Source: Hyaloscypha bicolor E
Lineage: Eukaryota; Ascomycota; Leotiomycetes; Helotiales; Hyaloscyphaceae
Length of the DNA stretch: 64,000 bases
NCBI RefSeq assembly: GCF_002865645.1
Contig: NW_020194684.1
Span: forward strand, 2,061,241 to 2,125,240
Direction of reading: 5' to 3'
Of the stretch, positions 27,751 through 39,522 are shown piece after piece (the stretch's first letter is position 1; the number at the start of each line of letters is the position of its first letter). The notes beneath the pieces were generated by a model. That model was not told the DNA's origin and searched no databases. It saw only the letters and a program-made list of their open reading frames with translations. The position numbers were made by a program, and so were the translations under genes.

Positions 27751-29199
27751 AGTAAATATCTCTTTGCCTTAATTCTCTAATAAATATTATATTCTTAATA
27801 ATAATTATAAATATTTCTTTCTATATTCTTCTAATACTAGAACTTTCTAAAGAGCTTGAAAGTCTTTTCTATTCTATAGTATCTAGCTATTAGATTATTA
27901 TAATAAAGCTTTATAACTTCTTAATATAAAGCGGAATTATTAGGTATAATAATTCTTAAATAATACCTAAATAGGCCCGAATTATTTTTCTAGATTTCTT
28001 TTCTCTTAGTATCTTTCTTACTAAGCTTCTATTTTATAATATTCTAATATTAAGAATTATTTCTCTAAGCTATCTAAATAATATCTAGAAAGGATTTAAA
28101 TAGAGGAGCTAGTACTATAGCTCTTTTAATAGCTATATATATCTATATATAGGGAATTAAATATTTATAACTATCTAATTCAAAAACTCGAAGAACTAAG
28201 AAATCTTTAGTTCTATTAAATAATATAATTATAGATACCCCTATTATTTTAGCTATAGTAATAAAGCCTTTAAGGCATTTTCCTATATTTTGCTTCTTAA
28301 CTAATTCTATAGTTAAGGGATCTATAAAATAATCTATTTATTTATTTTATAATAAATATTTCTTCTTAGCTATTATAGATATAATAAGTATTAAATAATA
28401 CTTATTTTAAAGAAGAGATTCTTTAGACATTTATAAGAACTCTAAATTATAATTATAAAAGCTCCTTTTAGCTTATTCTAAAAGATTAGAAGTCAAGTTA
28501 TATTAATAGGATCCTCTTTATAATTAGGTCTTTTACTAGGTCCGTCTACTAGATTTAAAATACTTCTATAGTAAATAATATTAAAATTATATATTATAAG
28601 ATATATTATCTAATATACTTAATAGCTCTCTAGATACTTTATTTCTATAAAGTATTAGAGATTATTATAGTCTATAATAACCTTAATTATAAACCTAGAC
28701 CCTTTAAGGTAATAATACTAATATTTAAAGGCTTTAATAATTACAAGTAGCTTTCTATTATAGATACTATAGTTATATTTGGTTCCGGAGAGTTTCCGGA
28801 ACTAGAATATTACTAGATACTAGTATTTTTTCAGGCTATTACTAGAATTAACTTATTATAAAATAGTACTAGTAATTACAAATTTCAATATATTAGTTTT
28901 AATATAAATCTTCTTAGAAGGGTTAAAATAGACTAGGACAGATATTATAATAAAAGCTTTTTTTAAAGTCTTAAAGCTTTTAGCTACTTTATTTATCTAT
29001 ATAAAGAGACCGGATTTCCGGCCCTTTTCTATTTCTTTTAAGAGATCTATTAAGCCTATAATTACTTAAAAATAATAGTAGATAAACCTATAATAGAAAT
29101 TAGCAAATCTAAGAAATACTTGAATATTATAGAATTCTTGTTCTGGCTATTTAATAATACTATAAACCCGTTCAGAATTCGTATAAATATTTTCTATTC

Positions 29200-29950
29200 T
29201 AATAAGGAAGCCCAAAAATTCAACTTCCTTAATATTAAACTTGTATTTACTAAATTTATAAAACAGGTTATTTTTATATAGCCTAGTAAATACCTAGTAA
29301 ACGTAATTATAGTATTTATCTTTATTTCGGGAGTAAATAAGGATATTATTCAAATAAATAACTATAAAATAATCTAGAAGTCTTATAAATATAGTATTAA
29401 TATATATTTAAAATATAGCTAGTATATTAGCTAGCCTAAAAGGTATTATAAGATATTTAAAATAGCTATAGCAGGTCCTAAAAGCCATCTTCTACTTATA
29501 TTCTTTATGAATTCTTATCTAATAATATATATTTTTAAGATCCAGTTTTATAAAAATCTTAGTTTTTCGGAACCGGTTAAAGATCTTATTAATAAGAGAA
29601 AGCAAATACTAATTCTTAATTATAATTTAGTTAAGTCTATAATAATTAATATAAAAGTATAATCTTCTATTTTTCTTGGGAATAAAAAGAATAGATATTC
29701 CTATTAGACTTTTATTAGGCCTTATCTAATATTTATAAAATATATCCTATAAATACAAATATAATATTTCTAGTTAGGTCTCTAATAAATTATATAAAGG
29801 CCTATATAGAACCGTACTATCTATATTAATAAAATATTTAATACTACTAAGATCAGGAAGTTCTAAAGTTTTATTAGAGTTAAAAACCTCTAAAAAGTCT
29901 TTATATTTATTATTTTAGAAATAAATAAGTATTTCTAGGGCCCTTTTCCG
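29200..29950 (-). pseudogene. Reverse transcriptase remnant (nested Gypsy)
   Basis: Minus-strand reading gives FIVIYLNNILIYS at about 29,365-29,325, in which both catalytic Asp codons (GAY) have become Asn (AAY), and KYKFNIKEVEFLGFL at about 29,255-29,210. The loss of both Asp residues alone would destroy catalysis. Confidence 0.85.
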
Positions 29951-32084
29951 GAAGATATTAATTTACTATATTAAAAACTCCTATTTAGTATTACTAGAAC
30001 TATATAATAAAATAGAGACCTAGTAACTATTACAAATATATAAAGCCTATTATCTAGGATAGTTATATTTGCCTTTAGTTAAGAATAAGACTTGAAATAC
30101 TAGCTTAGAGTACTAGTTAAGCTCCTTACTAAACTTTTTTAGTATTAGGATCTTAATATTATTAGGCTATATAGGTATATATATTTATTATTTCTTAATA
30201 TAGTCTATATATTATATAAGAGTTACTTTATAAAATTCTATATTAAAAACAAGGCTATAAGAGCTAATATTTTTATACCTATAAAACCAGAGCTTAAAAG
30301 AATATATCTTACTATAATTATCTATAATAAATAACTCAAGATTATAGACTTAATAAATCTTAAATTAGTTCCTATAAAAGGTTATAAATTTTTGGTTATA
30401 TTTAGCTAAGATAATAAAGTTCTGGCTTTAAGCCCAATTATTATTAAGAAAGTTATAATCTAATCTGGTATTACTAAATCTACTATATATTTCTAAGATA
30501 CCTACTTCTGGCTATATTAATCTTACTTAAATAATTATATAAAATAATATATCTTTTTTATTATAGCTAAAATTATTAATATTCAAGATTTGGCCTTTCT
30601 TTTTTCCTATTTCTTAGGAGAGTTTCCTCTAGAATACTTCTTTATAATTATAATATTAACCTGCTTCTATAAATACCTTAACTCTTCTATAGTTTTGGCC
30701 TTATTAGAGTTCTATTAAGTTTATTTAATATACTTAAAATACTTTATACTTCCTAAGAAGTATTCTTTCTATCTATAAGTCTAATAAACTATACCTAAAG
30801 TAGAACTGGTATTCTATTAAGGCCTTAAAGAAGCCAAAGTATTATTTGAGGATTTCTTATATAATTTTCGGAACTTATTCTTTCTTTTTTAATAGTTTTA
30901 TAAATCAGAATTTACTAAGTCAGGGTCTTTAGAAGTAGAGTTACCCTTACTAGATTTCCCCGTCTTTACTCTTCTTAATTTAGGATAAATAATATATTCT
31001 GCTTTCTGAGCTTTCTTAAGCTATTCAGAAATAAATACTGCCTTATCTCCTAAAAAAATAGATATAAGTATCTAATAAGTTTTATAATTAGATAAAGTAG
31101 TATTAAGAGTCCGGATCCGGTCCCTTTTAGGATATAGGTCTTAGTTAACTTCGAGACTAATTATCTGAGTATATAACTCGGTAACTATCTTATTATTCTT
31201 TTAATAAAGATCTCGGAGTTTCTTAAAGGCGTCTTATTAACGGGTTTAAGGTACTTGGAATATATTAGCCAAATAGGCCTTAAATTACTTCTAATAAACC
31301 TTATATAATAATAAGCTTTACTTTATTATAGCCTCCCAAATATTATAAGGTTTATTTCTAAGAATATTTATAGCAAAGTTAACTCTAGAAAAGTATCTAT
31401 TATAAGTCCAAGATTAGGTCCTAAAAACCGCCTTCTAGGAAAATATAAATATTCTCTATTTCTTAAGGAATTTTCTATAATATAAGTCAGGTATCCAGAT
31501 CTTAAAAAGCTTCTCTCGGTTCAAATATATCTTTAGAATATTATATAATAGCTCCTAATAAATAGTATTAAGATTATTCTCAAAGCTTATTATATTAGAA
31601 AAGAAAGTAGGTTCTAACCCTATTTCAGGAAGTTCCCTAATAGGAATTACCGAGAAAGATAGAATAGATTTATAAATAGAGTTTCTATAAGATATAGTAA
31701 ACCGTAAGATATTCCTAAGAGTACCCTTATATTACTCTAACTATAGGATATATTAGTTAATTATATTTACTAATTCTTGCTTTTATTAGAGTACTTTAAC
31801 TTTAGTATATAAGCCCTATTCTATAGCTTAAACGGTAATAATTTGGGTATTAATCTCGGTATCTTAATTATTACCGGAATTATTTATATTATTATTACTG
31901 GCTTTCGGAGGCTCCTAAAGGGCCCTATTAAAAGTATTAGATAAGCCTTTGCCATTACCTATATCGGGGTTAATCTATTTAATTTCCTTTATAGGAATAG
32001 CTCTGGTAAGAGATTATATATTTCGCAGATTTTGAGATATAATTACTTATCGAACTACCTCTTTTAAGGGAAGAGAGATTAGCT

Positions 32085-32382
32085 TATAAGGTATTTATTA
32101 GTAGGTAATAAGATAATAGAATAAATTAGTATATTATAAAACTATAGTATTAAATTTAGTATAGAACTAATCTCTATTCCTCCTATAAGGTCCAGGGAAG
32201 CTCCCTCTAAATAGGAGGCCCTGATAACATATATATAATTAGTAATTTATAAGCCTAATACTTATAATATAAATAGTAGTTAGTTATAAAGTCGGAGGGC
32301 CTCCGATCTCCCTAATTAATACCTGTAATATCCGAGGTTTATTACATATCCTTAAGTCATATATAACCCTATATATATTATA
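32085..32382 (-). repeat. LTR of the nested Gypsy element (5' LTR)
   Basis: Partner of 24,556-24,853, equal in length. It is slightly richer in G and C in the first half (for example cctcctataaggtcc against cttttctataaagtt). It holds the same palindrome TCGGAGGGCCTCCGA at 32,292-32,306. I could not match the bases inside it to a known tRNA primer site. Confidence 0.92.
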
Positions 32383-32387
32383 ATAAT
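32383..32387 (+). repeat. Target site duplication, right (ATAAT)
   Basis: Second copy of the 5-bp duplication made by insertion of the nested element; see 24,551-24,555. Confidence 0.85.
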
Positions 32388-33174
32388 TTATTATTTAAAA
32401 AGCCTTTTATTATAATTCTAATAAACCTAATTATTATTTAAAATAAAATATATAAAAATAAAGTTTCTTATAAAGTTATTAAAGCTTTTTACTAAAAGCT
32501 TTCTTTTTTTACTAAAGGCTAGTTTAAAAATACTAAAGAAAGTTTAAAATTTAAAAAAGTTATTTATTTAGAATATATTAATATAATTTATAATATAATT
32601 CGCTATAATAAATTACTTTAATATCTAGCTATAAAGGCTAAAATTAACTAATAATTACAGGTAAATACTAAATAATAAAAAGAATTATATTATATTTAAT
32701 ATAAGAATATAATTAAAAAATTCAAATTATATTTAAGTAAATTCGAAAATATAAAATAAAGTTATTTAAGAATAATAAATTATATTTTTAGTATATTAAA
32801 AAGAAATTAAAAATACTAATAAAGAAAAATTCTAATTATTTTATTATTTCGGATTCTAAATAGGAATTTTCTATTAGTTTTTAGTATTTAGGAAATAAAT
32901 AAAAAGTTAAATATAATATAATAAGTTATATTTTATTAAAATTACTTTATTTTAATAGTTTTAATATTTTATATATAACTTATAGAAATTATATAAGAAA
33001 ACTAGTTTTTTTTATAATTCTAGATAATAATTTCTTTTTTATATTTAATTAATTAAGCTTTTATAAACTATATATTATTTATATTTTTAATCTTATTATT
33101 AAACTATTAAATTATGTTTTATATTTTAATATACTTTATATAAGTTTTTATTTTATTATAGTTTTCTTCTTATA
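32388..33174 (+). mobile_element. End of Gypsy copy B (resumes after nested insertion)
   Basis: Sequence resumes the match to copy A at about 4830 and follows it to 5605. The terminal bases (aagtttttattttattatag and on to 33,174) resemble those at 13,465-13,507, supporting an LTR end. To the right, unrelated minus-strand Gypsy sequence begins. Confidence 0.75.
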
Positions 33175-36100
33175 TTAGATATTTAAAAATATATTATTTA
33201 TATAATATTAATATATAGCCGGGCTATTTATAAAGCCTTTTTAAAAAATATTATATTTATATATTCTATAATAAAAATAAAATATTATTAGCTCCTAAAA
33301 ATCCGCGTTTATAGCTATATAATAGAAAGCTTAATAAATATCTAATTTAGTATAAATCTTAGTTTTAGATAATTAATTTAAAGTCTTATTAATAAATAAT
33401 ATTATTTAAATAACATAAATTAATATAAAAGTATAAATCTTTATTTACTTTTTTTATAAAAAGAATTAGTAAAGTAAAAAAAGCTCAACTCGTTTTAATA
33501 AAGCCTTTAGCTAGATTATTCTCTAAAAAATATTTAATTTCTAAAAGCTTTTAAGTAAATTATTACTAGAGAAATTAATATTTAATACTTTTAATTCTCT
33601 TTAGATCTTTAATCTAAATCTTATAATTATATAATCTATAAAAAAAAATTTAGATTTTTTTTAGAAAAAATAAAAGTATATTTCTTAAATTCCGAAAATA
33701 ATATTTTCTAAAATTACTAAAGCTCTATTTCTTCTAATTATTAATTCTCTAGGCCAGAAATAGCTTTTTTTTCCTAAGCTTTAAGTTCTTTATTAATCTT
33801 ATAAATAAAGATTTAACTAATAATAACATTTTTTCTTTTAGTTATATAATTAAATACTATAGAAATAAATATAGCTAAATTTAATATTTACTTTTTATTA
33901 AAAACCTTTTTTTGCTTTTTTAGCTTTTATTTAGGTATTATATTTTAATTAGATTATAAAAGTTTCTTTTTTATAGTTTTATATAATTTTCTCTAATTAG
34001 TTTAAAAAAATAAAAATAATTTAAAAAATAGAAAATTTCTAAAAATAGCTTATAATAGAATTTTATTAATTAGTATTTTTTTAATATTTCTTATTAGGTT
34101 ATTTCTTTAGTTATTTTAAGAAATACTAATAATATAATTGAATTATATAGATTTAGGCTTATTTTTTTTTTGGCTATATAAGCCTATATCTTTTATAATT
34201 AACTAGAATATTAATATATATAATTTATTTTTTACTAAAAATAATATTATAATTTCTAAAGTTTAGAATAATTATAAGTATATTAATATTTTATTTATTA
34301 ATTAGAAATAAAACTTCTATATATTTCTTAGTAAACTTAGCTAGCTTTTTATTAAAACTATATATAGTATAAAATAAGAAAAGAAGTTATAGTTCTATTT
34401 CTAGAAATTATTTTATAAACTAAATAAGCTTTATATTAATAAAAGAAAAAAACTTAATTTCTAATTTATTTATATTAATAATATAAAATATTATAAAAAC
34501 ATTTTCTTCTATTAAATAAATTAAGTTAATCTCTATTAAATTTATATTATAAGCCTCTAAAATAAAGACTTTCTTTAGAAATACTCGTTTTCTAATTTTA
34601 TATTAGAATTAAAACTCGAATTCTTTAAATGCTTTATTAAAATAAGAACTAAATACTTTAATAAAATAGAAACTAAGTCTAGCTTAATTTTAGAAAAAGC
34701 TATTTTAGTTTTCTTATTATATTTAACTAGATAGTAATAAATATAATAGCTAAACTTATTATAATTAAAAAAAATTTAGTTTTTATAAAATATTATTTAT
34801 ATTTATAAGATATATATTTAATAAAAGTAGTTAATATAGGCTCTTTGAGTTCTTTTTTAGAAATATAAAAAAATATAATACCAGAAATAAACTTAACTAA
34901 AATAGTTTCTATTTTCTTATATTTCTTAGTTTTTTTATATATAGCCTTAATTTACTAATTATTAATAATATAATACTAAATAAAGTAAGTAATATTAATA
35001 AAAGAATTATTATAATATATATATACTAATTCCTAGAACTTTAGTAAAAGCTTTTTATTTAATTTATATTTAATATCTTAAAAACTAATATTACTTTTTA
35101 TAAATAGTTATAAAAAAAGAATATAGAATTCCTGAAATATTTAACTAGAATATATTTAAAGTTTACTAAAATTATAGTAAATATTTTATATTTTATTAGA
35201 ATTAGAATATAATTCTTTTAAATAAAAATATAGTTCTAAGAGCTAATAATATTAATTCGAACTATTTTTATTTATATAAAAATTAGTTAGGGCGAAAGTA
35301 TTATTTATAAATTTACTAGAAATATAAATAATTCTAAAATTTTCTAAGAAATATAAATTAATATTTTTTTATAATTTATTCTTAATTTAAACTAGCTAGT
35401 TATTTAAAATAGTATAATCTTTAATAAAAAGAATTAGATCTGAGAACTTAATAACTCTAATATTTCTAAAGAAAATATAAAATATAGGGAATTCTAGATA
35501 GAAATAAATAAAAGATAATTCGGAATTCTTTTAAAAGAAATTTAGAATAGCTAAAACTATAGAAATAATAAAAGTAAATAGAATAGAAATAGCTAGAGCT
35601 ATTATAAGCTAATTTATTATAATTATATAATATTTAATATTATTTACGAGTTTAGTATTATAAAACTTAATATTTTTTAAAAAGTCCTTTAATATTTTTA
35701 TAATTTGTCTTATATAAAATAGCCTTTTTAAAATTCTTCTAATAGCTAATAATAATTAAATTAATATCTAAAAGCAAATAATTAGCTTCTTTAGTTCATT
35801 TATATAATTCTTTAATAATAATAAGCTAATTAGTATATAGAAGCTTTTTAATAAAAAAGAAATTTCTTTTTTTATAACTTTATTTAAAAAAAACTTCTAG
35901 AAATATTAATAAAATGTTCGGTTTAGGAAAGGCTACTAATGAAATAATCTAAACTAATAGAAGCCTTAGAAGAAATAAATATTATTTTAAGTTATATAAT
36001 ATTCTAGGAAATTAATTTATTATATTTTTTCTCTATTATATCTTTTCTAATAGTTTTATTACTAGTATATTTATAGGACCTATAAAGTTATAAAATAAAG

Positions 36101-37260
36101 CTTAAAAATAATAATTAGATTACTAGCTTATAAATACTTATTATTCTAGAACTTAGTTAAAAAATAACTTTTATTTAAGTTTTTTAATTTTCGGGTTTTT
36201 AAAAAAGTTTCTAATATATTACTAGTATATATTTATAAAAATATAAATATTTAATTTCTTTAAGAATTCTAAAGCTTTTTACTTTTATTATTCTAAAATC
36301 TAATATTTATATTTCTAAGGTTCTATTATCTTAATAATACTTATATTTCTAATAATTCTAAATTAGTTTATTTAAAATTCTCTATAAGATTAAAGAAAGT
36401 AAACTTTAAATATTATTATAAATATAATATTTAGGGCTTAGAAAATAAAATAGAAAGTTTCTTATAAAGATAATTTAAAGCTAAGGAAAAGAAAACTAGA
36501 ATATAAGAGGCTATAAGGAAATATATATATCTTATAATATACTAGTTCTAAAAAGACTTAGTTTTCTAAATATTTCTAGTATATTTCAAATATATTTCTT
36601 TAATAAAGCGACTATATTATATATATCTAGGAAATATCTAATATTTAGCTAGATATTTCAAATATTAAATATCTGGGAATTATAATATATACTAAGAAAT
36701 ATATAAAGAAATACTTCTAGCTTTAGAAAGAAATATTAATTAATCTTTTATTAGAATTAATTCTTGGAATTAATTATATTTATAAGTATTATTTCAAAGC
36801 TTATTTATCTTAATTATTTATATATTATTCTATATCTTATATTTTATAACTTTACTAATATATATTTATATAAAAATATTAATATTTATTTTTTATAAAA
36901 TTTCTAGTATTTCGAGTTTTTTAAAAGTAATAAAATATAAAGAAATTAAACTCGAAGATTATTTAATAATTTAATAATAAAAGTATATTTTTAAATAAAG
37001 GCAAAGTTCTAAAGATATATAAAGGCGGAATTTGAGTTAGTAATAATAGTATTAGCTTTAGAAGCAAGTTAATAGATTTTGGAAATAGCCTTAATTATAG
37101 TATTAAGCTTATAATAATAAAGGCCGGTATTAATTATATTAGTAATAGTAATAAAGAATTACTTAAAGAAAAAAAGATTATAGAGAATTAATATATAATT
37201 ATATTTTTAATAGTCTAGCTAATTAATAATATATAAATAAAAATAAATAACTTTATAATT
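33175..37260 (-). mobile_element. 5' half of a minus-strand Ty3/Gypsy element, truncated in reverse transcriptase
   Basis: The minus strand from about 33,800 to 33,190 reads a Gypsy pol N-terminal part: FLENNLAKGFIKTS, LILFIKKVNKDLYFYI (like ILFVKKANGSLRFCID), LSKTKIYTKLDIY (like LSKAKIYTKLDIRQAF) and ELIIFYFYYRIYKYNIF (like TTFRTRYGxYEYxVxPFGL). The reading ends at about 33,190, exactly where copy B ends, so copy B inserted here. Upstream (to about 37.2 kb) should hold protease and gag, but I could not identify them securely. All frames have stops. Confidence 0.7.
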
Positions 37261-37472
37261 ATAATAATTCCCTTAATATTACTAGCTTGCTTTTACTGCC
37301 AAATGCAGATATATTTCTAGAATAGGAGCTTATAAAGTTAGGCTATATAAGGCTTGTATGCTTTGATAATATTACGGAATTCTATACTTAATTAAGCGAT
37401 AGCTAAGTGGAGAGGGTTATAGTGTGCGGGGTAAGCTTACGCCTCCCTTCACTGCCTTAATTAGTATTGATA
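37261..37472. other. Border between AT-rich and balanced compartments
   Basis: Base composition changes from nearly pure A/T to balanced within about 200 bp. No gene or LTR end is visible here. The balanced sequence begins in the middle of a broken TauD/TfdA gene. Confidence 0.7.
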
Positions 37473-37769
37473 TTACGGGACAGGCATCCTTTGAAATCTG
37501 ACTGTCCCGAGAGGCCTGGAGTGGTGGAGCGCGGCCTCTATCTCTTCGACATCGGAGCCGGTGAGTTCGTAGTTCCAGTTATACCTTTCCTCGAGGCTTT
37601 GCCCCTCCCACACAAGCTTCGATTCGAGTTGAGTAGGAAACCCTTCTGGAAGACATGTTTCTAGCTTTTCTAACTCGTGCCGCCGATTGATTCGGGCCAG
37701 ATACTTGGCCATGTCCGGCGTATAGCTGATGTCCGGCTGCCCCGGAAGTGGAGCGGTGATGGTTGCCAT
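37473..37769 (-). pseudogene. TauD/TfdA-family dioxygenase, N-terminal fragment
   Basis: The first 85 or so residues match the start of fungal TauD/TfdA-like Fe(II)/2-oxoglutarate dioxygenases: MATITAPLPGQPDISYTPD at the N-terminus, then KYLARINRRHE, LPEGFPTQLESKLVW and YELTGSDVEEIEAALHH. After RPLG the reading no longer fits the family (expected: an ISQETFPLP-like stretch) and it ends at 37,473, at the AT-rich border. The catalytic HXD and distal His lie in the missing part, so it cannot be active. Intact relatives are about 350-400 residues. The start at 37,769 is supported by the family match from residue 1. It was probably cut by transposon insertion or recombination at the border. Confidence 0.75.
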
Positions 37770-38190
37770 GTTGGTGGGCTCTCTCTCGGTGTACTGCCTC
37801 GGGAGCTGTGATAGGCTTTATCTTTGTATGAAATGATAACCGTACCAAAATAACAATGAAAGTGCGATCGAGTATTTATATGTATTCTGCGTGTGGGCAA
37901 TCATCCCGCCTCCCTATATTGCAGCGTAGTCTAGCACTGTGCATCTGCGCAATCTTTGCAAGCTGACAGGAAGGGGTGTAAGCTGGCCTTGCAGGAAGAG
38001 TTAGGATTAGGGTTACATTTCTAGGTAGGAAGTCCGTAGGAGTAAACACGTCTAAGGCGACAGTTGAGGATTTTCTTCTAATTTACTAATAAGAATTCTA
38101 AACTTGCGCCCTTCCTATTAAAGAAATGCGGGGATGTACTGCGGCGTGTACGGTGCACGTTGGGAAGCGAGTCAAATGGGAACAGACTTA
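37770..38190. other. Upstream region of the TauD fragment, no gene
   Basis: Balanced sequence with only short overlapping frames. It may contain the old promoter of the TauD gene. Nothing else is recognised. Confidence 0.5.
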
Positions 38191-38195
38191 ATCCC

Positions 38196-38450
38196 TTAAT
38201 CCGATTCTTGTTAGGCTTCTTCTTCTAAAGGACACGATATGATTGCAGAGATGCTTCTAGCTTATGACGCAACTGTTAAAGTGCCGAGCAGATGCTATAG
38301 ATCCGATGCTGAGCTTCTTCATTAGAAGGGCACGATAAGATCGCCGAGATGCTCCTAAATAAGGGTGCAAATGCTATAGCACTGCTTCACAGGCTGCTTC
38401 TTCAGAAAGGCACGACAAGATTGTTGAGATGTTTGTAGAGGGCCAGTACA
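38196..38450 (+). pseudogene. Ankyrin-repeat gene remnant
   Basis: Three degraded ankyrin-like units follow each other on the plus strand: GHDMIAEMLLAYDA, then GHDKIAEMLLNKGANA, then GHDKIVEMFVE, each preceded by an ASS-like stretch. They lie in different frames and are joined by stops. Each fits the second helix and loop of an ankyrin repeat (GHxxIVxxLLxxGA). No start or complete repeat remains. It may be a leftover of a larger NLR-ankyrin gene. Confidence 0.6.
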
Positions 38451-38740
38451 CGTAGAGTCGTAGGCTAGAGGACTATAGCAACCTGTTCACGGTCAGAACT
38501 TCTACATAACACGTCTACCTATTCTGCGCAACTGCAAAGGTTCGATATTCCTCTCTGGGAATCTTGCAGCCATGTTAGTAAAGCCCGTTTCTCTCGTGCT
38601 ATAACATGGAGAGATTCGAGTGTCCGTTCTGGTCTCGTGTAGATCTAGGGAGCAAGATAATGTCTTCTCGAATCTCATTAGATGCTCCGAATACAGCCTA
38701 GTATATCCGTAATGCGTGTGTGCCGATTCCCAGTCAGAGC
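38451..38740. other. Intergenic, no gene recognised
   Basis: About 290 bp with no convincing frame. It contains the 3' side of the UCH gene. Confidence 0.5.
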
Positions 38741-39522
38741 CTAAGACCCGCGAGCCAAAGCAATGCAGCTAAAAAGAAGGTCCCCTCCTCCTCCATCCGC
38801 GTTCAACTTGATGATCCTCTTGATGCCCATGTCAAGCGCTCGCGGACTGAGAACGTCCTCGTCGTCAGCAAGACTTCCTCTCTCCAGAGGACCCATCCTC
38901 GACCCTTCAAGCTCCCAGAGCTTCCCACCGCTCTTGACAAAACTCACAAAATGCCCACCCTCACGCTCACCCGTTGGATCCGCAGCGCTGTCGCCGGCCA
39001 GCTCGACCGACTTGTGAGCAAATTCGAATGGCCCGCTGTTGTACAGCATTTCGGCGCGTTTGGTCATATCTAGCGGTATGGCGAGGCTTCGTATCGCTGC
39101 GAGATCGGAATCACGCTTGATAAAGTCGACGGCCGGACCGTTGATCACGCTATGGAGCAGACCGATGGATCCACAGGCGTGGCCGATGGTCTGCTTGAAC
39201 CAGATTACCGGCTCATCAAGGCCGGAGCCAGTGTAGGGTTCTTTGTCAGCGTCTTCAGCCTTGCGACTTCGATCCCAAGCTTCTGTAAGTGGAATGATGA
39301 CCAGCAGAGCCAGGGCAGGTCGAGGGATATGTGCGAGTTGTTCTTCATCCAGGGAATAGACGTCGTAGAATTGGAGCTCGGACGATAGACCCAACTTCGC
39401 GGCCAATTGGTTCATTACATTAGGGTTGTTCTCTGCCATTTGCGATGAGTTTCTACTTAAAGACGAGTGATTCATGAAGGCTTAGGCCCCTTACCAAGCA
39501 TTACCCATGTCTTGTTTTCCAT
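38741..39522 (-). CDS. Ubiquitin carboxyl-terminal hydrolase (UCH, peptidase C12; Yuh1/UCHL3 type)
   Basis: A cysteine protease that cleaves small adducts from the ubiquitin C-terminus in cytosol or nucleus. I model two exons: 39,522-39,495 (9 codons plus one base) and 39,432-38,741, with a 62-nt intron (gtaagg...ggcag, ctaag branch-like). This gives 239 residues, a usual UCH length, and creates MENKTWVMLENNPNVMNQL, matching the fungal start (xxFIPLENNPEV). A start at 39,475 without intron would replace this by an unrelated 12-residue leader. Catalytic parts: Q90 and C96 in FKQTIGHACGSIGLLHS, and H170 in GHFVSFVK. The position of the usual catalytic Asp (ELDGR) is Glu185 (WELEGSRMGP). I believe this variant is common in filamentous fungi, but it should be checked. 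The frame is intact, unlike most neighbours. Confidence 0.9.

Larger units (their letters stand above)
24556..32382 (-). mobile_element. Complete nested Ty3/Gypsy retrotransposon (7.8 kb, RIP-degraded)
   Basis: A full LTR element in minus orientation inserted in the tail of copy B: 298-bp LTRs, 5-bp ATAAT target duplication, and pol domains in order on the minus strand. Reverse transcriptase is at about 29,950-29,200, with FIVIYLNNILIYS (RIP-changed YLDDILIYS) and KYKFNIKEVEFLGFL. Integrase follows at about 27,750-27,590 with WNKISIDFIIGLLLYKN and NIILIVIN, like W..ISMDFITGLP...DAILVVVDR. Gag should lie between 32,084 and about 30,500. All frames carry stops. The order and the YLDDIL type make it a different family from copy B. 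It is younger than B, since it interrupts it. Confidence 0.9.
13180..33174 (+). mobile_element. RIP-degraded Ty3/Gypsy element, copy B (nearly full length, nested)
   Basis: Plus-strand order is LTR end near 13,507, gag with zinc knuckle near 15,640, reverse transcriptase 17,640-18,760, integrase 19,740-20,530, the long unrecognised tail, and the 3' end at 33,174. About 40 bp at 13,465-13,507 match the terminal bases of copies A and B, which supports a 5' LTR there. The left border is approximate. Two later insertions break it: a solo LTR (18,018-18,288) and a whole Gypsy element (24,556-32,382). Without them it would be roughly 12 kb, large for a fungal Gypsy. It is more AT-rich than copy A, so it has suffered more RIP. 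No frame is open. Confidence 0.75.

Noticed and set aside
38720..39388. Plus-strand ORFs over the UCH gene
   Set aside because: Shadows of the minus-strand UCH frame; no family features.
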